A stretch of DNA of 64,000 nucleotides from an uncultured bacterium. GTDB lineage: Bacteria > Bacteroidota > Bacteroidia > Bacteroidales > Muribaculaceae. Positions 43,454 through 52,301 of this stretch are shown one piece after another. The stretch spans positions 79,490 to 143,489 of the forward strand of contig CAJMMT010000006.1 of the NCBI GenBank assembly GCA_905214715.1. The letters are read 5' to 3'. The notes beneath the pieces are model-generated. The model was given only the letters and a program-made list of their open reading frames with translations. It searched no databases and was not told the origin of the DNA. Positions within the stretch are counted from its first letter, which is position 1. Every line of letters begins with the position of its first letter. The position numbers and the translations under genes are program-made.

Positions 43454-43583
43454 AATCAGATTTTATTATATGGTTATATTAATCCAATTGGAGCTACGCC
43501 GCGTTATACGCAACGGAAGCATACTATACTGCAAGTGTAACGACCATAGTAGGGAAGTTGCTCAGTGCAAGAGTGCTATTCGG

Positions 43584-43615
43584 CAAATATAACATAAAAT
43601 TTTACAATTCTACAA
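43584..43615 (-). promoter_or_regulatory. Probable promoter of the HU gene
   Basis: On the minus strand TTG (43615-43613), a 21-bp spacer and TATATTTG (43591-43584). The -7 box is a full match; the spacer is slightly long. The leader would be about 125 nt. Confidence 0.5.
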
Positions 43616-43655
43616 CTCCTTACATTTTAATCGCAGAAAAATAGTGGTTTTTTAT

Positions 43656-43663
43656 TAAATTTG
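43656..43663 (+). promoter_or_regulatory. -7 box for the rhomboid gene
   Basis: TAAATTTG fits the consensus and ends 5 bp before the ATG at 43669. No -33 element is evident. Confidence 0.4.
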
Positions 43664-43668
43664 CGCTG

Positions 43669-44631
43669 ATGATACCTCAAAGAAACGCCAACTGGTGGTC
43701 TTCAATGCCCCCGGCCACCAAAAATCTTATTGTCATAAACCTGGTGATATGGCTGATAGAAGTATTGATGCCCCGTTTCACCACGACCCTTCTTAACCAT
43801 ACGGCACTCCATTTCTGGGGGAGCGACATGTTCAATCCCATACAGTTGGTTACATACATGTTTCTCCATGACCCCGGCTCAGTGTGGCACATATTATTCA
43901 ATATGTTCACCTTGTGGATGTTCGGACGAATACTGGAACAGACATGGGGAACATGGCGTTTCCTTCTGTTCTATTTTGTATGCGGCATAGGCGCGGCCAT
44001 GACTCAGGAAGTTGTATGGCAACTTAGCTGGCTTAACGAATATGCGGCAGGGATAGCACCTCAGAACGGGCTAACGGTCCCTCACATGGAGCAGGTAATA
44101 CGCACAGCATTGGCCGACGGCGATATAAATTTCATGCAAGCGGCCCATGCATTCAAATCCATGCTTACCACCGTGGGGGCATCAGGCGCCATATTCGGGC
44201 TGCTACTCGGATTCGCCTTTACATTTCCAGACATGCCGTTATATCTTTTCTTCATACCCGTTCCCATCAAAGCCAAATATATGGTTATCGGATATGGAGT
44301 ACTCGAGTTTTTCCTCGGCATATCAGGATCACAGAGCACCGTTGCCCATTTCGCACATCTTGGAGGCCTCATTTTCGGGTTCCTGATGATAATGTGGTGG
44401 AAATATTCGGGAACCTGGAAACGCAACTTCAGAATGCGTTTCCAAAAACCGCCGGCATATCGCGGTCCGCGCCGCGACAGAGAATTTGATCTTGGCAGCA
44501 TAGATACCGGGAAATTGGAAGACAGACGCCGCCTTAATGAATTATTGGACAAGATACGCATCTCAGGATACGCCTCGCTGACTATGGCCGAACGCGATGA
44601 GTTGCGCCGCCTTTCGGAGAGAATAAGATAA
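43669..44631 (+). CDS. Rhomboid family intramembrane serine protease
   Basis: A 320-residue protease that cleaves membrane proteins within the bilayer. Six or more membrane helices are predicted. The catalytic Ser is Ser172 in GASGAIFG and the catalytic His is His230 in HLGGLIFGFL. The C-terminal 50 residues (RRLNELLDKIRISGYASLT) form the soluble extension often seen in Bacteroidetes rhomboids. A second possible start is Met13 (43705), which would leave a short leader after the -7 box. It is 11 bp upstream of the EEP-family gene, likely in one operon. Confidence 0.93.
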   Translation: MIPQRNANWWSSMPPATKNLIVINLVIWLIEVLMPRFTTTLLNHTALHFWGSDMFNPIQLVTYMFLHDPGSVWHILFNMFTLWMFGRILEQTWGTWRFLLFYFVCGIGAAMTQEVVWQLSWLNEYAAGIAPQNGLTVPHMEQVIRTALADGDINFMQAAHAFKSMLTTVGASGAIFGLLLGFAFTFPDMPLYLFFIPVPIKAKYMVIGYGVLEFFLGISGSQSTVAHFAHLGGLIFGFLMIMWWKYSGTWKRNFRMRFQKPPAYRGPRRDREFDLGSIDTGKLEDRRRLNELLDKIRISGYASLTMAERDELRRLSERIR

Positions 44632-44642
44632 TCATATCTATC

Positions 44643-45746
44643 ATGATTATTGTCAGCCCTATAATACGCACGGTTGCGAAAACAGCCTCATTGGCCCTAT
44701 ACGCACTCACACTGGCAGCCTCATACGGTGGATATGTGAATCCTGATTATTTCACGCTTCCGGCCGTGCTGACGCTTACACTGCAATATCTCGCCATAGC
44801 CACATTCATAGTGGCTGTAGCCTGGATAATCGGGCGCCATATTATCATAGGAGCGTTAGGAATCGTTACGCTTCTGATAGGATGGAGCTCGGTAGAGTCT
44901 GCCGTCCCTATTTCTTTTCCGAATACGGCCCCTGAGGGTGCGCAGACTTTCAAACTTTTGACATTCAACTCTCTACACCTCGATGATATAGAGAAACCCA
45001 ATGCGCCCGGCAATCGCGCCGTGCAGTTCCTTATAAATTGCGGTGCCGACGTGATATGTCTGCAGGAGCTTGAAAACTGGAATGATCCTGAAGAAATACA
45101 CAACTTTCCGGCATCACTGCGCGATTCACTGTTTGCCGTATATCCATACAGAGCCGGTAACAATGGCCTCAACAGCGACCTGAAGGTGCTGTCCAAGTAT
45201 CCGGTAAAACTTGTGCCCGGAGTAGCTGACCTAACTGAATATACCCGCAACAGGTTCGCTTACTTTCGCATAGACATAAACGGCAAACGTCTTGGTATAA
45301 TAAACATGCATCTAACCTCTTATTCCCTGAGCGACGAGGAACGTAAAGTAATTACCGATATACATAACACACGCACCGCAAAGAACAGCCTCCGCGAGTT
45401 TAAATCCACCATATTCAGCAAACTGCAACATTCATTCCAAGGACGCGCGGATAATGTGGATGACATGGTGACTCTGACCGAGAATATGCGCGGTCCTCTC
45501 ATAGTTTGCGGGGATTTCAACGATGTACCCTCGTCATGGGCCTACCGCAAGATGCGGCAGGCCGGATTTCAGGATGCTTACGCCGATACCAATTTCGGCC
45601 CTACGATAACGTTTAACCAACATTTGTTTCTATTTCATCTCGACCAGATTTTCTATCGTGGCGATATAGAACCTTTATGGGTTAAGCGACAGAAGATAAA
45701 GACATCTGATCATTATCCGCTGATGGCTGAATTCGCATTTATATGA
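44643..45746 (+). CDS. Membrane-anchored endonuclease/exonuclease/phosphatase family protein
   Basis: A 367-residue protein with three N-terminal membrane helices (within about 1-85) and a C-terminal EEP domain. It has the expected active-site segments FNSLHLDD, CLQELENW, GDFNDVPSSWAY and TSDHYPLMAEF. The fold acts on phosphodiester bonds in nucleic acids or lipids; the substrate cannot be told. The membrane tether points to an envelope-side or membrane-lipid role more than to DNA repair. It lies between rhomboid and an M3 peptidase gene, probably in one operon. Confidence 0.88.
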   Translation: MIIVSPIIRTVAKTASLALYALTLAASYGGYVNPDYFTLPAVLTLTLQYLAIATFIVAVAWIIGRHIIIGALGIVTLLIGWSSVESAVPISFPNTAPEGAQTFKLLTFNSLHLDDIEKPNAPGNRAVQFLINCGADVICLQELENWNDPEEIHNFPASLRDSLFAVYPYRAGNNGLNSDLKVLSKYPVKLVPGVADLTEYTRNRFAYFRIDINGKRLGIINMHLTSYSLSDEERKVITDIHNTRTAKNSLREFKSTIFSKLQHSFQGRADNVDDMVTLTENMRGPLIVCGDFNDVPSSWAYRKMRQAGFQDAYADTNFGPTITFNQHLFLFHLDQIFYRGDIEPLWVKRQKIKTSDHYPLMAEFAFI

Positions 45747-45807
45747 TTGATGCACATCTCATACGGAACATCATACAACTACGACACCAACATCATAGAT
45801 AAATAAT

Positions 45808-47910
45808 ATGAAGAAACCTATCTTAACACTGGCAGCCTCGGCAATGCTTATGGCCGCCGCCCCGAATGTTATGGCAGAGAACCCATTTCTTAAGCCCTAT
45901 CAGACGGTCTATGAAATCCCGCCTTTCGAGCAGATAACGACCGCCGATTTCATACCTGCCATCAAAGCCGGTATCGAGGAACAACGCGCCAATCTTAACG
46001 CGATAGTGAAGAACCGCGCGACACCGGATTTCGACAATACCATTCTTCCGCTTGAGAATCTCTCTCCGATTCTTGATCGAGTAGCGGGCGTTTTCTATCA
46101 TTATGACGGAGCCATGAATACCGACGAGTTTGCCGCCATGGCCGAAGAGGCTATTCCGTTGCTCAACGAGGCTTCCAACATGATAAACCTCGACCCTCTG
46201 CTTTTCCAGCGCATCAAACAGGTATACGATACCCGCGACAAGCTGAAACTGAATGCGGTACAAAAAAGACTTGTAGAGAAATACTATCGCCAGTTTGCCG
46301 AGCAGGGAGCGGCACTCCCCGAAGACAAAAAAGCCGAACTTGTACGTATCAACAATGAGCTCTCGAAGCTTTTCATACAGTACAATAAGAATCTGCTTAC
46401 AGCCACAAACAACTTTTTCGTCACCGTATACGACAAGGAAGATCTGAACGGACTCCCTGAATCTTCCATAGCTCAAGCCGCTGAAGAAGCCAGAAACCGG
46501 GGCCTCGACGGTCTGTGGGTATTCACTCTTCACGCACCAAGCCGTCTGCCGGTACTGCAATATGCCGACAAACGCGGTCTTCGGGAAGCTATCTACAAAG
46601 GATACACAACGCTTGCCAGCTTCGGCGACAATTGCAATTATCCGGTAATTGAAAAGATCGTGAAGCTCCGAAACGAAAAAGCCCAAATAATGGGATTCAA
46701 GGATTTCGCAACCATGATGACATCCCGCGTCATGGCAAAAACCCCCGAAGCCGCCGAGAATCTGCTGCTTCAGGTATTCGAGCCGGCAGTAAAACGCTCG
46801 GCCGAAGAGGTCAAAGACATGCAGGCCATTATCGATGCCGAAGGTGGTAATTTCAAACTGGCACCATGGGACTATTATTACTACGCGGAAAAAGTAAAGA
46901 AAGAGAAATACAATCTGGAAGAAGGCGACATCCGCCCTTATTTCGAACTTGGCAATGTGCTTAACGGGATGTTCGCTACCGCCGAAAAACTGTATGGCAT
47001 AAAGATGGTGGAACTTCCTGACGCACCCAAATATATGGATGAGGTCAAGGTTTACGACGTACAGGATGCCAAAACCGGCGAACATATAGCGGTCTTCATG
47101 ACCGATTACTATCCTCGCGCGACCAAACGCCAGGGAGCGTGGATGGAACAGCTTCAATCTTGCGGCCTTTACGGCGGGGGAAAAGTGAAACGTCCGATAG
47201 TATACAACATCGGCAACTTCACACGCCCGGCAGGTGATACCCCGGCACTTCTGACCCTTGATGAGCTGCAGACCACCTACCATGAGTTCGGCCATGCTCT
47301 GCAGGCAATACTGTCGCAAGCTCCCTACCGCTCGCTGGCGGGCACCAATGTAGACCGCGACTATGTGGAGATGTGCTCTCAGATAAACGAACATTGGGCT
47401 ACCGCACCCGAAGTTCTGCGCGAACATGCACGCCATTACAAAACCGGCGAACCTATGCCCGAAGAACTGATCGAGAAAATCGAGGCGACAGGCAAATTCA
47501 ACCAAGGCTTCGCAACCACAGAACTGGCCGGCGCGGCACTATTGGACCTTGCTTGGGGCCATAACGACGGTTCGAACGTAAATGTACCGGCTTTCGAGGC
47601 CGAAGTGGCCAAGAAAATAGGCATGCCCGCAGAGATCACTTACAGATACCGTTCACCATACTTCAAACACATCTTCGGTGATGACGGATATGCATCCGGC
47701 TATTACACCTATCTCTGGGCTCAGGTACTGGAGGCCGACGCATGGGAACTGTTTGAACAGAAAGGTATTTTCGACAAGAAAACAGCTCAAAATTTCAAGA
47801 AAAACATACTTGAAAGCGGTGATACCGAAGACGCGATGGTACTCTTCAAACGTTTCCGCGGCCACAATCCCGATGTAAAAGCCCTGCTTCGTCTGCGCGG
47901 TTTCGAATAA
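45808..47910 (+). CDS. M3 family metallopeptidase (peptidyl-dipeptidase Dcp/oligopeptidase type)
   Basis: A 700-residue zinc peptidase with a signal peptide (KPILTLAASAMLMAAA), so periplasmic. The zinc site HEFGH is at His492-His496, with the downstream Glu in the conserved helix after it, and the C-terminal signature YTYLWAQVLEADAW is present. It would trim oligopeptides, as Dcp does. The gene is followed by a very strong terminator. Confidence 0.93.
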   Translation: MKKPILTLAASAMLMAAAPNVMAENPFLKPYQTVYEIPPFEQITTADFIPAIKAGIEEQRANLNAIVKNRATPDFDNTILPLENLSPILDRVAGVFYHYDGAMNTDEFAAMAEEAIPLLNEASNMINLDPLLFQRIKQVYDTRDKLKLNAVQKRLVEKYYRQFAEQGAALPEDKKAELVRINNELSKLFIQYNKNLLTATNNFFVTVYDKEDLNGLPESSIAQAAEEARNRGLDGLWVFTLHAPSRLPVLQYADKRGLREAIYKGYTTLASFGDNCNYPVIEKIVKLRNEKAQIMGFKDFATMMTSRVMAKTPEAAENLLLQVFEPAVKRSAEEVKDMQAIIDAEGGNFKLAPWDYYYYAEKVKKEKYNLEEGDIRPYFELGNVLNGMFATAEKLYGIKMVELPDAPKYMDEVKVYDVQDAKTGEHIAVFMTDYYPRATKRQGAWMEQLQSCGLYGGGKVKRPIVYNIGNFTRPAGDTPALLTLDELQTTYHEFGHALQAILSQAPYRSLAGTNVDRDYVEMCSQINEHWATAPEVLREHARHYKTGEPMPEELIEKIEATGKFNQGFATTELAGAALLDLAWGHNDGSNVNVPAFEAEVAKKIGMPAEITYRYRSPYFKHIFGDDGYASGYYTYLWAQVLEADAWELFEQKGIFDKKTAQNFKKNILESGDTEDAMVLFKRFRGHNPDVKALLRLRGFE

Positions 47911-47933
47911 TAAATCCGCCCTTCCATTATACA

Positions 47934-47968
47934 GAGTCTCCGCCTGGCAGGCGGAGACTCTTTTTTTT
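47934..47968 (+). terminator. Terminator of the M3 peptidase operon
   Basis: GAGTCTCCGCC (47934-47944) pairs with GGCGGAGACTC (47950-47960), 5-nt loop, then eight Ts. Confidence 0.95.
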
Positions 47969-48317
47969 CATCTTTTTGTAATATTTAGCACCAAGATGTT
48001 TATTAGAGGATTTATGCATTCATATGTCTCAATTTATCAAACACATACATAATAAATTCTTATTTTACGAAAGACTCTTCAAGCATTACGCACACCAATC
48101 GGCACATTATCAGGCAGAGGTAAAAAATGAAAATCAAACCTTATTTTGCACAAGGTTGTTATTAAGTCAAACACCGACGTTGCGGTTCCACTTCATACCA
48201 ATCGTCAGGAGAAGCCGACACGACATATTACGGCAGCCTGCGAAACAACAATGAAGGATCCATGACATTGGTAAGAGATAATTAACAATTAATTATTCAC
48301 GCTATATCTTAATTACT
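47969..48317. other. 349-bp gap before the OmpA-family gene
   Basis: No gene that I can support. TTATTTTG at 48141-48148 is one mismatch from a -7 box and would give a 5' leader of about 160 nt, as is common for abundant OmpA-type proteins. A short reading frame at 48024-48254 has no family features. Confidence 0.5.
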
Positions 48318-49481
48318 ATGAAAAAAATGCTTCTACTGGCTGCAATCCTCGGTGGAGCAGCCGCGATGAGTGCACAGGTTGCACTGGTCAAACCAAAATT
48401 CTCAGACAATTGGTCGATAGGGATTGACGGTGGTATCACCACTCCTCTGAACAATGGTCCCTTCTTCGGTGGCATGCGTGGCGCAGTAGGACTGCACCTT
48501 CAGAAACAGCTGACACCTGCCTTTGGCGTAGGTGCCGAAGGACTTTGGGGAATCAACACCTCCAACTGGCGTGGAATGGTTCACAGCAGCACAGCTTTCG
48601 ATTCGCAATATGTAGGCGCATACGGAGTTGTAAATCTTTTTGAGCTCTTCTCGCCCTCCTACTCCATAGACCCAAGGAGCTTTGATATAGAAGTTCAGGC
48701 CGGTGCAGGCTGGAATCATCTGTATCGCAATAAAGAGGCCGGTCCTGATGCCAATTCATTTGCAACCAAGTTCGGTCTTAACTTCAACTTCCATCCCAGC
48801 CAGAAGGTAACCCTCTCGTTGAAACCATCTCTGCTGTATGATATGACCAGTTCGCCGGTCAAGCAGAGCACAGCCTCTTACGATTCACGCCGTGCCACTT
48901 TCAATTTGCTGGCCAGCGTAAGTGTAGCTTTAGGCCCCGGTTTCAATTATGTGGTTCCCAACTATAATCTTGATGAGATTGCAGCCCTCAACGATCAGGT
49001 GAACGGTCTTCGCGCCGATCTCGGCAACGCAGCCGCAGCCCTTGGCAAAGCGGACGCAGCCAACAAAGCCCTGATGGCAGAGAATGCCGCTCTGAAGAAC
49101 AAAAAACCTCAGGTTGTAACCAATGACTTCCTGTCTTCTGTACGTTACGTCAACTTCAACATAGGCAAGTATAATGTAACCGCCGACCAGATGCCCAACG
49201 TCGCAGCAGTCGCATCTTACCTGAAGAACCAGCCTAAGTCTACGGTTGTAATCAAGGGTTATGCATCGCAGGATGGCCCTCTGGAGGTCAATGAACGTCT
49301 GGCAAGACAGCGTGCCGAATCTGTACGAGACCTGCTCGTCAATAAATATGGTATCGCTCCTGAACGCATTCAGGCCGAAGGAGAAGGTATCGGACACATG
49401 TTCGAGGAAGAATCATGGAACCGAGTTGCAATCTGCACTCTTGATAACAACGCACCGGTTTCTACAACCAAGACTAAATAA
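48318..49481 (+). CDS. OmpA family outer-membrane protein
   Basis: A 387-residue protein: signal peptide (KKMLLLAAILGGAAAMSA), an eight-strand-type beta-barrel region (about 30-220), a short heptad-like linker (about 225-275, LNDQVNGLRADLGNAAAAL) and a C-terminal OmpA peptidoglycan-binding domain (about 285-380, VVIKGYASQDGPLEVNERLA). It probably tethers the outer membrane to the cell wall and is likely highly expressed. It is monocistronic, with a hairpin after it. Confidence 0.93.
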   Translation: MKKMLLLAAILGGAAAMSAQVALVKPKFSDNWSIGIDGGITTPLNNGPFFGGMRGAVGLHLQKQLTPAFGVGAEGLWGINTSNWRGMVHSSTAFDSQYVGAYGVVNLFELFSPSYSIDPRSFDIEVQAGAGWNHLYRNKEAGPDANSFATKFGLNFNFHPSQKVTLSLKPSLLYDMTSSPVKQSTASYDSRRATFNLLASVSVALGPGFNYVVPNYNLDEIAALNDQVNGLRADLGNAAAALGKADAANKALMAENAALKNKKPQVVTNDFLSSVRYVNFNIGKYNVTADQMPNVAAVASYLKNQPKSTVVIKGYASQDGPLEVNERLARQRAESVRDLLVNKYGIAPERIQAEGEGIGHMFEEESWNRVAICTLDNNAPVSTTKTK

Positions 49482-49531
49482 CGAAATATAATCTTCTGAT
49501 TAAATATAAAATTAAAAGATTAGAGTGAACC

Positions 49532-49566
49532 GACACCCCGCAGATTGGCTTAACCTGCGGGGTGTC
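49532..49566 (+). terminator. Terminator of the OmpA-family gene
   Basis: GACACCCCGCAG (49532-49543) pairs with CTGCGGGGTGTC (49555-49566), an almost 12-bp GC-rich stem. The U-run is short (TCTT), so efficiency is uncertain. Confidence 0.65.
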
Positions 49567-49615
49567 TCTTAACAATTTATTTAGATTGTTTTATCGATTA
49601 TTCCGTGTTTTTTTA

Positions 49616-49623
49616 TAATTTTG
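49616..49623 (+). promoter_or_regulatory. -7 box for tRNA-Leu
   Basis: TAATTTTG, an exact TAnnTTTG match 58 bp upstream of the mature tRNA. No clear -33 element. Confidence 0.5.
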
Positions 49624-49680
49624 CACCGTCTACGTGGTTGCGATCCTTCTCACAGAAAGCAAAAACGTACTATACCATAA

Positions 49681-49765
49681 GCGGAAATGGTGGAATGGTA
49701 GACACGAAGGACTTAAACTCCTTTGGCCATAAACGGCCGTGTGGGTTCGACTCCCATTTTCCGCA
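49681..49765 (+). tRNA. tRNA-Leu (anticodon UAA)
   Basis: The acceptor stem GCGGAAA (49681-49687) pairs with TTTCCGC (49758-49764). The anticodon stem AAGGA/TCCTT encloses a 7-nt loop with TAA at 49714-49716. A long variable arm (GGCC-ATAAAC-GGCC region) marks a class II tRNA, and the T-arm GTGGG-TTCGACT-CCCAT is complete. The 3' CCA is not encoded. Confidence 0.95.
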
Positions 49766-49774
49766 CTACTTTAC

Positions 49775-49799
49775 AAGCCGCGCTGTCAGCGGCTTTTTT
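49775..49799 (+). terminator. Terminator of tRNA-Leu
   Basis: AAGCCGC (49775-49781) pairs with GCGGCTT (49789-49795), then TTTT. It ends the tRNA transcript before the SulP gene. Confidence 0.85.
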
Positions 49800-49870
49800 C
49801 TACAGGTAACCAGGCTATAAGGTTCCCCTAAATTAAAAGGGACTTTTAAAGCCCGACTCTCAAGTACATC

Positions 49871-51598
49871 ATGAAGCAGAAAATAGCCTCGTTGGGCGGT
49901 GCATGGCTGACATTGCCAGACTTCCGCCCCGCTTTGGTCGATAGCCTTAAGCACTACAGTTTCTCAAAATTCAAAGCAGACCTGATTGCAGGTATCGTAG
50001 TAGGGATAGTGGCGTTGCCATTGGCCATCGCTTTCGGCATAGCCAGCGGTGTAACTCCCGCACTTGGTCTCGTAACCGCCATAATAGGCGGCTTTATCGT
50101 ATCGGCTCTTGGAGGCAATACGGTTCAGATTGGCGGCCCTACCGGGGCCTTCATAGTAATAGTCTACAACATAATATCGCTTTATGGACTTTCAGGACTT
50201 GGAATCGCCACGTTTATGGCCGGAGTGATACTGGTACTTATGGGACTGTTCAGACTCGGCACAGTCATAAAATTCATACCTTATCCCATCGTGGTCGGAT
50301 TCACAGCCGGTATCGCGCTAACTATATTCTCGACCCAAATGCCAGACTTTTTCGGTCTTGACATACCGGAAAAGATTCCGGCGGCATTCCTTGAGAAATG
50401 GGGTCTTTATCTACGTTATTTCAACACAATAGACTTATCTACAACCATAGTAGGGTTCTGCTCTCTGCTGATAATAATCATATCTCCGAAAATCTCCAAG
50501 AGACTGCCCGGCGCACTCATGGCCATCATACTCGTAACAGCAGCAGTATGGATTATGCGCGAATTCTTCGGGCTGGAAGGAATCGAGACAATCGGAGACC
50601 GGTTCGGCAACTTCGAGACACATCTGCCTCAGGCCAACAACATAGGGCTGAACATAGAATCAATCAATCTCCTGCTCCCATCTGCATTTACAATAGCTAT
50701 GCTTGGAGCTATCGAATCGCTGCTCAGCGCCACTGTGGCCGATGGTGTAACCGGCGGACGTACCAACAATAATACGGAATTGATCGGTCAGGGAGCAGCC
50801 AACATAATAGTGCCATTCTTCGGCGGGATACCCGTAACCGGAGCCATCGCACGCACAATGACCAATATATCGAACGGAGGACGTACACCAGTGGCCGGCA
50901 TCATACATGCCGCGGTATTACTGCTCATCTTCCTGTTCGCCATGCCTCTTATCAACCTTGTACCCATGTCATGTCTTGGCGCGGTTCTGATAATGGTCAG
51001 CTACAACATGAGCGGCTGGAGAACCATAACAGGCATGGTCAACAATCCTCGCGGCGACGTATGGGTGCTGATTCTCACGTTCCTGCTTACGGTAATATTC
51101 GACCTTACCATAGCCATCGAGATGGGTATGCTTCTGGCTGTCGTACTATTCCTGAAACGAGTAACCGAGAACACAGCCATAAAGGCATACGGCGACAAAC
51201 TCGACGCGGCTGAAGGAACCGACATGACTACACATGAAGTGCTCGACCTCTCACCCGGGGTTTCGGTCTATGAAATCGAAGGGCCTTTTTTCTTCGGAGT
51301 AGCCACCAAATTCGACGAGGTTGTGCGCAGTTCCGCCATGCGCGAGAAACCGAAAGTACGCATAATAAGAATGCGGAAAGTACCGTTTATCGACTCAACG
51401 GGCATACATAACCTTGAGATACTCATAGACTCCTCTCACAAAGAAGGAATCAAGATAGTGCTATCAGGTGTAAACGATCATGTTCGCGAGGCTCTTGAGA
51501 AAGCGCATATCGACAGATTGATACCCGAATGCAATATCTGTAGCCACATATCACTGGCCGTACAAGCAGCCAACAAACTCGCCAAAGAGTTACCCTGA
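49871..51598 (+). CDS. SulP family inorganic anion transporter with STAS domain
   Basis: A 575-residue inner-membrane transporter. Fourteen-segment SulP membrane domain (about 25-430), with GGNTVQIGGPTGAFIVIV at the substrate site, and a C-terminal STAS domain (about 445-560, with KVPFIDSTGIHNLEIL). Members move sulfate, bicarbonate or C4-dicarboxylates; the substrate here is open. No carbonic anhydrase is fused. It stands alone between two terminators. Confidence 0.93.
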   Translation: MKQKIASLGGAWLTLPDFRPALVDSLKHYSFSKFKADLIAGIVVGIVALPLAIAFGIASGVTPALGLVTAIIGGFIVSALGGNTVQIGGPTGAFIVIVYNIISLYGLSGLGIATFMAGVILVLMGLFRLGTVIKFIPYPIVVGFTAGIALTIFSTQMPDFFGLDIPEKIPAAFLEKWGLYLRYFNTIDLSTTIVGFCSLLIIIISPKISKRLPGALMAIILVTAAVWIMREFFGLEGIETIGDRFGNFETHLPQANNIGLNIESINLLLPSAFTIAMLGAIESLLSATVADGVTGGRTNNNTELIGQGAANIIVPFFGGIPVTGAIARTMTNISNGGRTPVAGIIHAAVLLLIFLFAMPLINLVPMSCLGAVLIMVSYNMSGWRTITGMVNNPRGDVWVLILTFLLTVIFDLTIAIEMGMLLAVVLFLKRVTENTAIKAYGDKLDAAEGTDMTTHEVLDLSPGVSVYEIEGPFFFGVATKFDEVVRSSAMREKPKVRIIRMRKVPFIDSTGIHNLEILIDSSHKEGIKIVLSGVNDHVREALEKAHIDRLIPECNICSHISLAVQAANKLAKELP

Positions 51599-51624
51599 CC
51601 GACTTCAATACGCCATAATAAAAT

Positions 51625-51650
51625 AAAACGCTTCTCAACAGGAGCGTTTT
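51625..51650 (+). terminator. Terminator of the SulP gene
   Basis: AAAACGCT (51625-51632) pairs with AGCGTTTT (51643-51650), with a T-rich stretch after it. Confidence 0.6.
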
Positions 51651-51695
51651 AATTTTATTAATACACAACTGAAAAATTTCGGCAGTCCAATTCCA

Positions 51696-51703
51696 TATCT
51701 TCG
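51696..51703 (+). promoter_or_regulatory. Possible -7 box for the 123-residue protein gene
   Basis: TATCTTCG, one mismatch from TAnnTTTG, 48 bp before the ATG. Confidence 0.3.
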
Positions 51704-51751
51704 CATTACGAAACAAAAACGGCTCATGAGCCGAACACATGCATAAAGATT

Positions 51752-52123
51752 ATGGAAACGACATTCAGACACACCCATCGGCAAAACAACACACTACAAC
51801 AGCGCGAACTCTTTCGTCCGGAAAATTCCATCTACCGCCATACTATCTCGTACGGCGACCGCATATTCGTGCGCGTTACAATTCGCGGCAGAGTATTGCT
51901 TGAAATGTATACCGACCGCGTAGATGGGCTCTCAGAACTTATAGGTGAAGTCCGTTCACGCATGCACGGAGCCGCTGGTCTGGCTAAACTTTGGATCAGG
52001 AACCACTCGCTCGGATGGAGCACCGAACGTCCGATAATGTTCTACGCACCCTCGCGCAAACCATCGGCACACAAACCGGAGAAAGCCAAGCAACTTATGC
52101 TCTCCCCTTGGGAAACGCACTAA
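51752..52123 (+). CDS. Uncharacterised 123-residue protein
   Basis: A small soluble protein with no signal peptide or membrane helix. It begins METTFRHTHRQNNTLQQREL, is rich in Arg and His, has a central strand-helix part (GDRIFVRVTIRGRVLLEMY then a helix with SELIGEVRS), and ends in PWETH. I recognise the overall pattern and the PWETH end as resembling short hypothetical proteins of Bacteroidales, but no function is known to me. It has its own possible promoter and lies upstream of ribD on the same strand, with 178 bp between. Codon use looks like the neighbours. Confidence 0.75.
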   Translation: METTFRHTHRQNNTLQQRELFRPENSIYRHTISYGDRIFVRVTIRGRVLLEMYTDRVDGLSELIGEVRSRMHGAAGLAKLWIRNHSLGWSTERPIMFYAPSRKPSAHKPEKAKQLMLSPWETH

Positions 52124-52301
52124 GGCATCTTCCCCAATAGATTCCCCGCATATCGCATTATTACTGGGATTATTCAACACCGCCGGAATAAAAATCTTGG
52201 CAAAAATTTGCAAAATATTCCAATACTCGCTAACTTGCAAAAAATTCTTACATTCGCAATTTACGAAGGCACCACGCCATTCGGAGTCCCTTTCGGCAGG
52301 T

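Noticed and set aside
45823..47505. Open frame of 560 codons antisense to the M3 peptidase
   Set aside because: Striking in length, but the composition (many F, Y, V, C) is what the reverse strand of this codon usage gives. There is no promoter or domain, and the peptidase is certain.
48024..48254. Possible 76-residue protein before the OmpA gene
   Set aside because: No recognisable start context, domain or conserved composition; likely part of the leader region.
49605..49820. Reading frame across tRNA-Leu
   Set aside because: It overlaps the whole tRNA and its terminator; a chance frame.
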